The notes under the pieces are model-generated. The model did not search any database. It was not told where the DNA came from and was given only the letters and a program-made list of their open reading frames with translations. From the NCBI GenBank assembly GCA_012798185.1, contig JAAZNS010000260.1, forward strand, positions 1 through 23,425: a stretch of DNA of 23,425 nt, in the 5' to 3' direction. Positions 14,239-22,353 of this stretch are shown here, piece after piece. The stretch comes from Chloroflexota bacterium (GTDB lineage: Bacteria > Chloroflexota > Anaerolineae > Anaerolineales > UBA4823). The position numbers and the translations under genes are program-made. Each line of letters opens with the position of its first letter. Position 1 is the stretch's first letter.

Positions 14239-14817
14239 ATGTCAACCTTGCTTACAAATCAAATAATAAGCCCGCCATTGGAAGATGAAATTTTAGCAAC
14301 CCGCGCAGTAGATGATTCATCGGCATTTGCCGAATTATACAAACGTCATTTCGACCGCGTTTATCGATACCACGTTGCCCACACAGGCTCTGTCGAAGAC
14401 GCTCAAGACCTGACAACGCAGACTTTCATCGCTGCGCTGGAAGGCATCGCCACCTATCGTGGTGATGGCAGCTTTTCTGCCTGGCTTTTAGGTATTGCCC
14501 GGCGGAAAATGGCACAACTTTATCGATCTCGCCGACCGGAAACTTCGCTCGAAAGCATCCAACATCTACCTGATCAAACAAATTCTCCCGAAGAGAGAAG
14601 CAGCCAAAACATCCAGTTATCACAAATCAGCCGTGCCCTTCGTCAAATCAAAACCGAACGTGCAGAAGCTCTTGAGCTTTGCCTGTATGGTGATTTATCG
14701 GCTGCTGAAGCCGGGCTGATCTTAGGAAAAAGTGAAGCAGCAATTAAGATGCTGGTTTGCCGTGGATTGAAAGATCTCCGTCAAAAATGTGCGCTTATCA
14801 TGCAGGAGGAAAAATGA
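14239..14817 (+). CDS. ECF-type sigma factor
   Basis: The 192-residue protein has sigma region 2 at about 26-92 (AFAELYKRHFDRVYRYHVAH, EDAQDLTTQTFIAAL, then FSAWLLGIARRKM). A linker of about 35 residues follows, then sigma region 4 at about 128-182 with the helix-turn-helix GDLSAAEAGLILGKSEAAIKMLVCRGLKDL. Regions 1 and 3 are absent, as in extracytoplasmic-function sigma factors. The linker is Ser/Gln/Glu-rich, suiting a flexible tether. GGGAGG precedes the ATG. The stop codon overlaps the start of the next gene (ATGA), so the sigma factor and the large membrane protein behind it are made together. It probably directs transcription of envelope-response genes and possibly its own operon. Confidence 0.93.
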   Translation: MSTLLTNQIISPPLEDEILATRAVDDSSAFAELYKRHFDRVYRYHVAHTGSVEDAQDLTTQTFIAALEGIATYRGDGSFSAWLLGIARRKMAQLYRSRRPETSLESIQHLPDQTNSPEERSSQNIQLSQISRALRQIKTERAEALELCLYGDLSAAEAGLILGKSEAAIKMLVCRGLKDLRQKCALIMQEEK

Positions 14818-17225
14818 CCCCTAATCATACCGATAATGAAGCAGAAATCATTTATCAAACAATTCGTGGAGAGATGAATAAAGACAATCTCAAATCGATA
14901 TCTGATGATATAGAATTTGCTGCCACACTTCGTAAAAGCGCTCAAAATATTCAGGCAAACCCAATTTTTAAAGCAGATTTAGAAACCCGTCTGCAGCGGA
15001 TTTCTCCTGCACCCAGAAAATCAATCCAACAATTATTTTCTGGCTTTACCAAGAGCCTGATATGGGTCACAGCAGCCGTGATGATTGTATTCGTAGTCAG
15101 TTGGTCTATACGCACTTTATTGCCGCAACCGCTAACTGCCGCTACTCCTTCAACAGTCCCTTCTGCCAATCAAAACTCGACCCCAACCTCTACGCCGCTT
15201 CCAACGTCCACGACGTATGGCGAAATAAGCGCTGTTACACCCGTGGTTAAGGGGACAGCAGAAGGAGATGTTTACACCAGTCCCATTTTCCCAAATTCTT
15301 CCATCTTTATTAAAGAAAATTTCCCTACATCTCCTGGTGAGGCAAAAGTGTATATCCAAAATTTTAATAAAGAAAATGTTGTAGAAGATGGGCTGGCTTT
15401 AGCCGCAAAACTGGGATTTTCCGGCAAAGCGTACGATGTAGAGTTCGAAGGAGATAAACTATTCAGTTATTATGTAACGGATGGGACCAGCCGTATTCTG
15501 GTTTTCTCGCCATACAATTTTTACTATATACCAAATTATCAAAAGTTCATGGCGGTTCCCATACAAGATACACCAATCACCGATGAACAAATTTCGATTG
15601 CTGAATCTTTCCTGAAAGAGCATGGGCTGCTGGATTTTCCTTATCGAATACAAACCGAAGATCCCACCCCCGGATCGATTCGTTTTGTTCAATTATTGGA
15701 CGATAAAACAATTTCTTATGGTAACTTATCCAATGCGGAAATCACTGTGGAAGTGGATAAAACAGGAGAAATCAATAGCGTGAGGTACGAAAAACTCGAT
15801 TTCGCAGAAGCGGGTACCTACCCCATCATTTCCGCTGAAGAAGCCTGGAAAAAAATCCAATTAAGTGAATATCCAGAAGGTTTAGATTTTTATACCCAGC
15901 AAATCTCCAATAAAATCAACCAAATTTGGGCGCGGGAATATCCTCTTGGAGAAAGAGTGGAATTGTTCGGCCCTCTAGAAATCTTACGGCCAGCTATTCC
16001 CAGCGATACTCCTTTATTATTTCTCAATAATTATCCTTTAAATGGAGATCTGCAGGAACTAATCAAGAATATAAATCCCAGTCAGTTTATGCATATTTGG
16101 GGGCAATTTCAAACCGATGATAAAGGAAATCGTTTCTTACAGGTAGAGGGCTGGCAACCATCGGCTTTCCAATTACAAACTTTGGAAGGTGTTATCCAAC
16201 GACAGGGTGATAAGGGATATATCACTGTAAACGATAAACAGTGGCTGCTGCCCGAATTACCAGAATCTATTCCAAGTGATAAAAAATTATATGTAAATGG
16301 AATTTCCCTCGAATCTGAATCCATTTTTGAATGGTCAACAATTACCACAGTGATGGGTGGAGGTGGCGGAGGCGGTGGCGGTACAGGATTTATCGCTCTT
16401 AATCTGGAGAAAGCTCCAACTCCTATCCCCCAGCCAACAGAGACACCTTATCCATTGCCGAAGATTGGAGACCGCGTTGACGGTGTTCAAGGCAGCCCGT
16501 ATGTAACATTTTTTAAACATACGGATGGCAGTACCACATTATCTGCGTACATCAACCTAAAACCTTCAGCAGAATGGCCTGGCGGGCTCACCTTGAATTT
16601 GACCGGAGATGGGCTGGCTGACATTGAAGCATATCATCAATTGCCTGTTAGGATTTGGGGGAGTATTACAAAAATAAACCAATCTATTCCCGAAGTTACC
16701 GTCGAACGTTTCGAGCCGGTATATCCCGGTTTGAAAGCGAGTGCCTGGCTGGGGACTATGGAATTGGTCAACCTTGGTAAAACTTCTGTCTTGTTGTTCA
16801 CCGATCAATCTGGAAGCCAATATATCCTCAAGACCTCCATGGAATCGGAGGCAAAAATTCCCTCAGCAGAAGTACCATATATCGTTGAAGGAGCTATTTA
16901 CCCCGATCAAACTTTTGAAGGTTACCCCGTAATTCATGATTTCGCTATGTTCCCGGCGCAAGGTGTGGAAAACCTGGAGGATTACGAACCACACAGTATC
17001 ACCCCCATGACATTGGATTCATCTGATACTCATATTGGTAGTGAAATTCTCACCGTCGAGAAAATCGAGTTGGTTTACTTCACCACAGACCTGCGTTACA
17101 CGCTTCCTGATGGCTCAATGTCGCCAGTTTATGCACAGCCGGCATGGCGGTTTTACGGGCATTATGACAACGGCGATTCTTTTGAAATACTGGTACAAGC
17201 CCTGACAGACGAATACCTGCAGTAA
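14814..17225 (+). CDS. Large single-pass anti-sigma-like sensor protein
   Basis: The start overlaps the sigma-factor stop as ATGA, with AGGAGG just before it, giving 803 residues. Residues 1-80 are hydrophilic and helical and lie in the cytoplasm, where a sigma-binding segment would be. One membrane helix spans about 82-103. A Thr/Pro/Ser/Asn-rich linker (about 109-135) leads into roughly 660 extracytoplasmic residues rich in beta strands and aromatic residues. A run of nine glycines (515-523) and a second Pro/Thr linker (APTPIPQPTETPYPLP) split that part into two lobes. No Zn-anti-sigma His/Cys motif is visible, so the anti-sigma role rests on the gene coupling and topology. Its fold and ligand are unknown to me. 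A strong terminator follows directly. Confidence 0.7.
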   Translation: MTPNHTDNEAEIIYQTIRGEMNKDNLKSISDDIEFAATLRKSAQNIQANPIFKADLETRLQRISPAPRKSIQQLFSGFTKSLIWVTAAVMIVFVVSWSIRTLLPQPLTAATPSTVPSANQNSTPTSTPLPTSTTYGEISAVTPVVKGTAEGDVYTSPIFPNSSIFIKENFPTSPGEAKVYIQNFNKENVVEDGLALAAKLGFSGKAYDVEFEGDKLFSYYVTDGTSRILVFSPYNFYYIPNYQKFMAVPIQDTPITDEQISIAESFLKEHGLLDFPYRIQTEDPTPGSIRFVQLLDDKTISYGNLSNAEITVEVDKTGEINSVRYEKLDFAEAGTYPIISAEEAWKKIQLSEYPEGLDFYTQQISNKINQIWAREYPLGERVELFGPLEILRPAIPSDTPLLFLNNYPLNGDLQELIKNINPSQFMHIWGQFQTDDKGNRFLQVEGWQPSAFQLQTLEGVIQRQGDKGYITVNDKQWLLPELPESIPSDKKLYVNGISLESESIFEWSTITTVMGGGGGGGGGTGFIALNLEKAPTPIPQPTETPYPLPKIGDRVDGVQGSPYVTFFKHTDGSTTLSAYINLKPSAEWPGGLTLNLTGDGLADIEAYHQLPVRIWGSITKINQSIPEVTVERFEPVYPGLKASAWLGTMELVNLGKTSVLLFTDQSGSQYILKTSMESEAKIPSAEVPYIVEGAIYPDQTFEGYPVIHDFAMFPAQGVENLEDYEPHSITPMTLDSSDTHIGSEILTVEKIELVYFTTDLRYTLPDGSMSPVYAQPAWRFYGHYDNGDSFEILVQALTDEYLQ

Positions 17226-17242
17226 CTATATTTATCTATTTG

Positions 17243-17290
17243 CATAATTGCCCCTTTTTTGTCTTATTAAAAACAAAAGGGGCAATTATG
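17243..17290 (+). terminator. Strong bidirectional-looking hairpin terminator
   Basis: CATAATTGCCCCTTTT pairs almost perfectly with AAAAGGGGCAATTATG around a loop that is itself A/T-rich. It lies 18 bases after the sensor gene stop. The arm ends in AT-rich sequence (TTATGATTTAATAATTT) rather than a pure T-run. The long GC core makes it the likely end of the sigma-sensor operon. Confidence 0.75.
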
Positions 17291-17375
17291 ATTTAATAAT
17301 TTGTGGATAAATAATCAATACCAAATAAGTTATCAAAAATCGATTTATATACGATCAATAATATCATAAGGCTTC

Positions 17376-17421
17376 CTTCAATCGAATGGATTATTTGGTG
17401 ATTGAAGAACCACCAATAATC
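17376..17421. promoter_or_regulatory. Two overlapping inverted repeats upstream of the ammonia-lyase
   Basis: CTTCAATC (17376-17383) pairs with GATTGAAG (17400-17407). GATTATTTGGTG (17389-17400) pairs with CACCAATAATC (17411-17421) with one bulged T. The two share base 17400 and interleave, so they exclude each other as RNA. They lie just upstream of the predicted promoter, which favours an activator or repressor site. Confidence 0.4.
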
Positions 17422-17433
17422 ACCTGGCAATAT

Positions 17434-17463
17434 TTGTCAATTTATTCCAAACGTGTTTTAATA
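17434..17463 (+). promoter_or_regulatory. Predicted promoter of the ammonia-lyase gene
   Basis: TTGTCA (17434-17439) and TTAATA (17458-17463) are 18 bases apart. The start site would be near 17470, leaving a leader of about 40 bases before the ATG at 17510 with its AAGGAGTG ribosome binding site. The -10 box is weak. Confidence 0.4.
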
Positions 17464-17509
17464 CAATCCATAAATCAACAAACCTTATAACCCCAAAAAG
17501 GAGTGATCA

Positions 17510-19039
17510 ATGGCCATCGTCCTGGACGGTTCTGGTTTATCTGTTGAGAAATTAGTAAAAATTGCCCGAAATGAAGAAAAGGTTTCCTTACATCCCGCTG
17601 CCCTCGAACGCATCAAAACCTGCCGCGCTATGCTGGAAGAAAAAATCCAGGCACATGAAATTATGTACGGCATCAATACCGGTATTGGTGAATTCTCAGA
17701 GGTAGTGCTCACCGACGAACAAGTCCAACAATTTCAACGCTATCTCATCTATAATCATGCCGCAGGGATTGGTGACCCAGCGCCCATCGAGGCTGTACGC
17801 GGTGCGATGGCAGGCAGAATCAACGTGCATGCCCATGGCAATTCTGGCTGCCGGCCAGAGATTACGTTAACTCTGATTGAAATGCTCAATAAGGGCGTAA
17901 CACCCGTCGTTTGCCAAAAAGGGTCGGTAGGCGCATGCGGCGATCTGGCACCCATGGCGCAATTAGCTTTACTGCTTATGGGAGAAGGCGAAGCCTGGTA
18001 TCAGGGAGAACGGCTGCCAGGGAAAACAGCCATGCAGCGTGCCGGCATTCCAATTCCCGATTTGCAAGCCCGCGATGGACTTGCTACGATAAACGGTTCT
18101 AATTTGCTCACTGCGATGAGTGCTCTCCATCTTTACGATATGGATCGCTGGCTCAAACAGGCGGAAATTGCCTGTGCCATGAGCCTGGAGGCACTTTTTG
18201 CCAATATGAAACCATACGATGTACGCTTACACCAATTACGTGGTTTCCCGGGAGCAATTCGCAGCGCACAAGCCATCATGAAATGTATCGAAGGCAGCGA
18301 TCTAGTGACCGGGAAATTAAAAACCAAGGTTCAAGACGCCTACTCGATGCGCTCTTCTCCGCAAGTGATCGGTGCAGCGCACGATGCTATCGCCTTCGCC
18401 CGCAGCCAGGTAGAAACTGAGCTGAACGGCGTAGGCGATAATCCCATCTTCTTGCCTGAATATAAACTTACCCTGACAGGTGCCAATTTTCAGGGCTCAC
18501 CGGTTTCACTGCCTATGGATATGGCAGGCGCCGCTATAACCATGGTATGTGTGTTATCCGAACGGCGGCTTAACCGCCTGACTAATCCAGCATTAAGCGT
18601 AGGATTACCTGCATTCCTGACCAAAGGTGCAGGAATGTTCTCTGGTTTGATGCTCAGCCAATATACCGCCGATATGCTCATCGTTGAACAGCGCATTCTG
18701 TCGGCACCAGCCAGCATCGGCTCCATTCCAGCAGCTGCCGATCAGGAGGACTTTGTTTCCATGGGGATGAATACTGCCATTAAAAATGCACAAATATTGG
18801 ATAATGCATATGGCATTTTGGGCATCGAGTTCATGGCTGCTGCACAAGCCCTGGATTTCAGGGACTTTACCAACGGACGTGGCGTCGCGAAAGCCCGTGA
18901 GGTCATCCGTAAGCATGTGGCTCACCTCGATGAAGACCGTCCGCTTTATCCTGATCATAATGCTATGAAAGCCCTGGTCAAATCCGGAGAAATTTTAGAA
19001 GCAGTGGAACAGGTTGTTGGAAGTTTAGCTGAAAAATAA
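17510..19039 (+). CDS. hutH: Histidine/aromatic amino acid ammonia-lyase with Ala-Cys-Gly MIO triad
   Basis: The 509-residue protein shows the family hallmarks: catalytic Tyr53 in YGINTGIG, GSVGACGDLAPM around the MIO prosthetic group, LATINGSN, QDAYSMRSSPQV, NGVGDNPIF and QEDFVSMG. His83 (NHAAG) and the Glu of QED are as in histidine ammonia-lyases rather than phenylalanine or tyrosine enzymes. It would convert histidine to urocanate and ammonia, but the normal His after QED is Phe here and no hutU or hutI gene is nearby, so another amino acid cannot be excluded. The MIO precursor is Ala142-Cys143-Gly144 (codons 17933-17941) instead of Ala-Ser-Gly. The gene stands alone under its own promoter. 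Size is normal for the family. Confidence 0.85.
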   Translation: MAIVLDGSGLSVEKLVKIARNEEKVSLHPAALERIKTCRAMLEEKIQAHEIMYGINTGIGEFSEVVLTDEQVQQFQRYLIYNHAAGIGDPAPIEAVRGAMAGRINVHAHGNSGCRPEITLTLIEMLNKGVTPVVCQKGSVGACGDLAPMAQLALLLMGEGEAWYQGERLPGKTAMQRAGIPIPDLQARDGLATINGSNLLTAMSALHLYDMDRWLKQAEIACAMSLEALFANMKPYDVRLHQLRGFPGAIRSAQAIMKCIEGSDLVTGKLKTKVQDAYSMRSSPQVIGAAHDAIAFARSQVETELNGVGDNPIFLPEYKLTLTGANFQGSPVSLPMDMAGAAITMVCVLSERRLNRLTNPALSVGLPAFLTKGAGMFSGLMLSQYTADMLIVEQRILSAPASIGSIPAAADQEDFVSMGMNTAIKNAQILDNAYGILGIEFMAAAQALDFRDFTNGRGVAKAREVIRKHVAHLDEDRPLYPDHNAMKALVKSGEILEAVEQVVGSLAEK

Positions 19040-19099
19040 ATGGCAAAAAAATTTGCATGATACGCTAACTTTTATCTCACACCGCGACATTTGGGGATT

Positions 19100-19483
19100 A
19101 TGATGCTGTATGAAGAAGTGACTGGGAAAATACTGGAAACCTGTTTCGAAGTCAGTAATGAATTAGGTGCAGGTTTCCTTGAAAATGTTTATCAGAATGC
19201 CTTATTAATCGCTTTGCGCCAAAAGGGATTGAATGTGAAACCCCAATATCCCTTTACGGTTGTTTTTCGTAATGAGACTGTAGGAAATTATATTGCCGAT
19301 TTTTTGGTCGAGGATAAGGTAATCGTTGAAGTCAAGGCTGTCTCAACACTCACTTCGGAGCATCAGGCTCAGATAATCAATTATCTCAAAGCATCTGGTG
19401 TTGAAGTTGGATTATTGGTAAATTTCGGGACAACCCACATTCAATACAAAAGAGTTCACAAGAACCTGCCTCCAAAAAAATGA
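19100..19483 (+). CDS. GxxExxY family protein (PD-(D/E)xK-like)
   Basis: The 127-residue product matches the GxxExxY family: EEVTGKILETCFEVSNELGAGFLENVYQNAL contains the naming motif Gly-Phe-Leu-Glu-Asn-Val-Tyr. The nuclease-like core reads YIADFLVEDKVIVEVKAV, and GLLVNFG comes near the end. Asp of ADF plus Glu and Lys of EVK form the Asp...Glu-x-Lys arrangement of PD-(D/E)xK enzymes. The cellular role of the family is not established. Starts at 19100 or 19103 are both possible (MMLYEEV), with a weak GGGG site upstream. The last codons run straight into a CAGGAT inverted repeat. GxxExxY genes are often found as isolated, scattered single genes, which suggests mobility. Confidence 0.85.
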   Translation: MMLYEEVTGKILETCFEVSNELGAGFLENVYQNALLIALRQKGLNVKPQYPFTVVFRNETVGNYIADFLVEDKVIVEVKAVSTLTSEHQAQIINYLKASGVEVGLLVNFGTTHIQYKRVHKNLPPKK

Positions 19484-19553
19484 TTAACAGGATAAACAGG
19501 ATTTTCAGGATATTTTTTGCTTTTATCCTGTCTATCCTGGCAATCCTGTTTAT
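19484..19553. repeat. CAGGAT inverted-repeat element, copy 1
   Basis: The left arm ATAAACAGGATTTTCAGGATA (as 19492-19512, preceded by TTAACAGG) pairs with the right arm 19524-19553 (TATCCTG, CTATCCTGG, AATCCTGTTTAT) around an 11-base T-rich loop. Each arm is itself made of CAGGAT units spaced 9-11 bases apart. The element abuts the stop codon of the GxxExxY gene and could act as its terminator. Confidence 0.7.
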
Positions 19554-19629
19554 AATATTCATCAAGGTTTTCAACTTTGATTATTCGACTGCGTTAGAAC
19601 GATATTGGCTATCGTAGATTAAATGCCAT

Positions 19630-19695
19630 CAGGATAAACCGAATTTTCAGGATATTTTTTGGCTTTTATCCTGTCTATCCTGGCAATCCTGTTTA
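19630..19695. repeat. CAGGAT inverted-repeat element, copy 2
   Basis: This copy starts CAGGATAAACC, and from ATTTTCAGGATA onward is identical to copy 1 over about 50 bases except for one inserted G in the loop. The two copies are in the same orientation, about 140 bases apart. Between them are about 75 bases with no recognisable gene. Confidence 0.7.
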
Positions 19696-19761
19696 ATTTA
19701 TCCTTGTTTGGTAAAATTAATAAGATTGAGAAATTAATATATTGGTAGACGAAAGGCAAGA

Positions 19762-20709
19762 ATGTCAAACACCCCCACTCGCAACCGGGTCGACCCGGAA
19801 TTAATTAATACCACTCCTCAGCGTAGGCCAGAGTGGATCAAAGTACGCGCCCCTTCGGGTGAAACTTACCAGCAGCTGCAAGCATTAATGCGCAGAAAAG
19901 CACTGCATACCGTTTGTGAAGAAGCCATGTGCCCAAATATGGGAGAATGTTGGGGCTCTGGCACTGCCACCTTTTTAATGCTGGGAGATATTTGCACACG
20001 GTCATGTGGTTTCTGTGATATCAAACGCGGAAAACCCAAACCGCTTGACTGGCAGGAACCTGAACGAGTAGCTCAAGCTGTCAAATCGATGAATCTGAAA
20101 CATGCTGTCATCACGAGTGTTAACCGCGACGACCGGGAAGATGGCGGAGCCCCAATTTTCGCCATGGTCATTCAGCGGATCCGTCAGCTACATCCGGGTT
20201 GTTCTATTGAGGTGCTTATTCCCGATTTCAAAGGAAACAAGGATTCATTAAAAATCGTCATGGACGCCCGCCCCGAAATTCTCAACCATAATGTAGAAAC
20301 CGTACCACGTCTTTTCAAAAAGGTACAACCCCAAGACCGTTATGAATGGGCAGCTGCGACCCTGTCCAACGCTAAATTATTCGATCCTGATGTGCTTACC
20401 AAATCGGGAATTATGGTGGGTTTGGGTGAAACAATCGAGGAAGTGAAAGAAGTCATGCGTGATCAGCGCCGCTGGGGGGTAGATATCCTGACGATCGGGC
20501 AATATTTACAACCCAGCAAAAAACATTTACCGATCGAGCGTTATTACACGCCTCAGGAATTTAAAGATCTAAAAGAATATGGATTAGAAATCGGATTCAA
20601 ATGGGTGGAAAGCGAACCGTTGGTGCGTTCCTCTTATCATGCAGCCGAACAAGTACAAGCCCTCAGCATCGTGCATCGAAAATTATATGGAAATCGAATG
20701 ATTGGGTAA
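19762..20709 (+). CDS. lipA: Lipoyl synthase
   Basis: The 315-residue protein is a complete LipA. Cys52, Cys57 and Cys63 (VCEEAMCPNMGEC) ligate the auxiliary [4Fe-4S] cluster that is sacrificed as sulfur donor. Cys78, Cys82 and Cys85 (CTRSCGFC) hold the radical-SAM cluster. TSVNRDD, ETVPRLF, GLGET and the C-terminal VRSSYHA, whose serine ligates the auxiliary cluster, are all present. The enzyme inserts two sulfur atoms into octanoyl chains on carrier proteins. AAAGGCAAG precedes the ATG. No lipB or lplA gene is next to it. Its end converges with nuoN with a gap of only 14 bases and no visible terminator. Confidence 0.97.
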   Translation: MSNTPTRNRVDPELINTTPQRRPEWIKVRAPSGETYQQLQALMRRKALHTVCEEAMCPNMGECWGSGTATFLMLGDICTRSCGFCDIKRGKPKPLDWQEPERVAQAVKSMNLKHAVITSVNRDDREDGGAPIFAMVIQRIRQLHPGCSIEVLIPDFKGNKDSLKIVMDARPEILNHNVETVPRLFKKVQPQDRYEWAAATLSNAKLFDPDVLTKSGIMVGLGETIEEVKEVMRDQRRWGVDILTIGQYLQPSKKHLPIERYYTPQEFKDLKEYGLEIGFKWVESEPLVRSSYHAAEQVQALSIVHRKLYGNRMIG

Positions 20710-20723
20710 TCAAGCAGTTAGGT

Positions 20724-22172
20724 CTATTTAGGAATAAACATAATCCCTTTCGACGCCCAAGTAAATAGAGGTGTTGAGAATATACTGACGATAACTGTCG
20801 CAATGGCTGTCATAAAGATGGTCGAACTGAGCCAAAATTCTTTTCTAACAAGCGGTTCGCCTTCCCGCATATACATCACCACCACAACCCTCAAGTAGTA
20901 ATATGCAGACACCAACGAAGTGAGCACCCCAATAATCGCCAAACCTACATATCCTCCTTCCAAAACTGCACGGAAAATATAAAATTTACCCAGAAAACCC
21001 AAGGTAGGAGGTACACCCGTGAAAGAGAGCATAAAAACTGTCATCGCGGCAGCCAGCGCAGGGTATTTCCTGCCCAGGCCAGCGTAGTCTTCCACATTCA
21101 GCCCTTTACCTTCACTATGTTCCAAAGTAATCACAACTGCCCATGCGCCAAAGCTGGTGACTGCATAGGCAACTAGATAGAATAAAGCTGCTCCGACGGC
21201 ATGTTGTGTAATGCGGCTTTGATTTATTGTAACCAACACCATCGAAATATACCCAGTATGGGCAATACTGGAATATGCCAAAAGGCGTTTGATATTCCCT
21301 TGTACAATAGCAGTAATATTCCCCAGGATCATAGTCAGGGCAGCGAGTGCCCACAATACTGGTACTAAATCCACAGCCAGGGTATTAAACGCTGCCATAA
21401 ACACCCGCAGTAATGCTGCAAAACCGGCAGTCTTGGCGCCTACTGCCATGAAAGCAGTCACAGAAGAAGGAGCGCCCTGGTAAACATCTGGAGTCCACAT
21501 ATGAAATGGCACTATGGAAACCTTAAACCCAAGACCTATCAAAATCAATGCAGCGCCAACCATCAACAATATTAGGTTTGCGGCACCAACGGTAATCGCA
21601 GCAATGATCCCTGGTATAGTTGTGGTTCGGGCAGCGCCGAAAACCAGGGCAGTGCCAAACACAACAAAGGCATCGGAAAATGAACCTAACAAGAAATATT
21701 TCAATGCAGCTTCTTCAGAATCTAATCTTGGATTGGCAAAGCCTGCCAATACATACAGTGGAATTGAAAGTAATTCCAGCGCCAGGAAGATAATAATAAG
21801 ATCATCTGCCATTGCCATCAACGTCATACCGCTGAGAGAAAACATCAGCAAAATATAGTATTCGCTGCGTTCTATGCCTTGTCGTTTTATATAATCATAG
21901 GCTAGAGCGATAGCTGCTAATCCGCTAATCAGAAATAAAATCTGCAGGAAAACACTAAAACCATCAAAAACTACCATGCCGCTGAACGCAGTGGTTTGCC
22001 CCCCAAACTGACAGATAGCAATCACTAAAGATATCATGATCCCAATCGCCGACAACATAGCCATTATCCCCTTGCGTTGCGCTGGGATGAACAAATCAAC
22101 CAAGATCAGGATAATCGCCCATCCAACCAGGGTAATTAGGGGGAGAATTGTCGTCAGATCCGAGAAATTCAT
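20724..22172 (-). CDS. nuoN: NADH-quinone oxidoreductase subunit N
   Basis: The 482-residue protein has about 14 membrane helices and the proton-translocating antiporter-like core of complex I subunit N: ALELLSIPLYVLAGF (with the conserved helix Glu), KYFLLGSFSDAFVVFG, FKVSIVPFHMWTPDVYQGAPSSVTAFMAVGAKTA, and GNIKRLLAYSSIAHTGY. The functional lysines and His at the helix breaks are present. Length is usual (about 480). GATGAGGC precedes the ATG at 22172. It is the last gene of the nuo operon here, reading leftward, with nuoM 181 bases upstream. In Anaerolineae complex I may take electrons from ferredoxin rather than NADH; the window does not show the input module. Confidence 0.96.
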   Translation of the reverse strand: MNFSDLTTILPLITLVGWAIILILVDLFIPAQRKGIMAMLSAIGIMISLVIAICQFGGQTTAFSGMVVFDGFSVFLQILFLISGLAAIALAYDYIKRQGIERSEYYILLMFSLSGMTLMAMADDLIIIFLALELLSIPLYVLAGFANPRLDSEEAALKYFLLGSFSDAFVVFGTALVFGAARTTTIPGIIAAITVGAANLILLMVGAALILIGLGFKVSIVPFHMWTPDVYQGAPSSVTAFMAVGAKTAGFAALLRVFMAAFNTLAVDLVPVLWALAALTMILGNITAIVQGNIKRLLAYSSIAHTGYISMVLVTINQSRITQHAVGAALFYLVAYAVTSFGAWAVVITLEHSEGKGLNVEDYAGLGRKYPALAAAMTVFMLSFTGVPPTLGFLGKFYIFRAVLEGGYVGLAIIGVLTSLVSAYYYLRVVVVMYMREGEPLVRKEFWLSSTIFMTAIATVIVSIFSTPLFTWASKGIMFIPK

Positions 22173-22353
22173 GTTGCCTCATCAGTTTGTCAGCTATTAG
22201 CTTTCAGCTTTTAGTCATTGGTTATCAGGAATAAGTTATCGGAAGACAAGATAATATCGCAATATGATCAGAAAAAATACCGCATTCTGAGTTACTTTTA
22301 TACATGGTTTGCTTGTTGATCATTTTTGATTTTTTCCTTCTTTCATAAATTTT
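22173..22353. other. Unusual gap between nuoM and nuoN
   Basis: These 181 AT-rich bases separate two genes that in most operons are almost adjacent. Near the nuoN end is a run of related heptads (AGCTATT, AGCTTTC, AGCTTTT), a low-complexity repeat that I associate with scattered intergenic repeats. No reading frame, strong hairpin or convincing promoter is visible, so nuoN is probably read through from nuoM. Confidence 0.5.

Noticed and set aside
19484..19700. CRISPR-like array from repeated CAGGAT units
   Set aside because: The units are short and inverted around a loop, with no regular spacers of 25-40 bases and no cas genes. Two hairpin copies explain the pattern.
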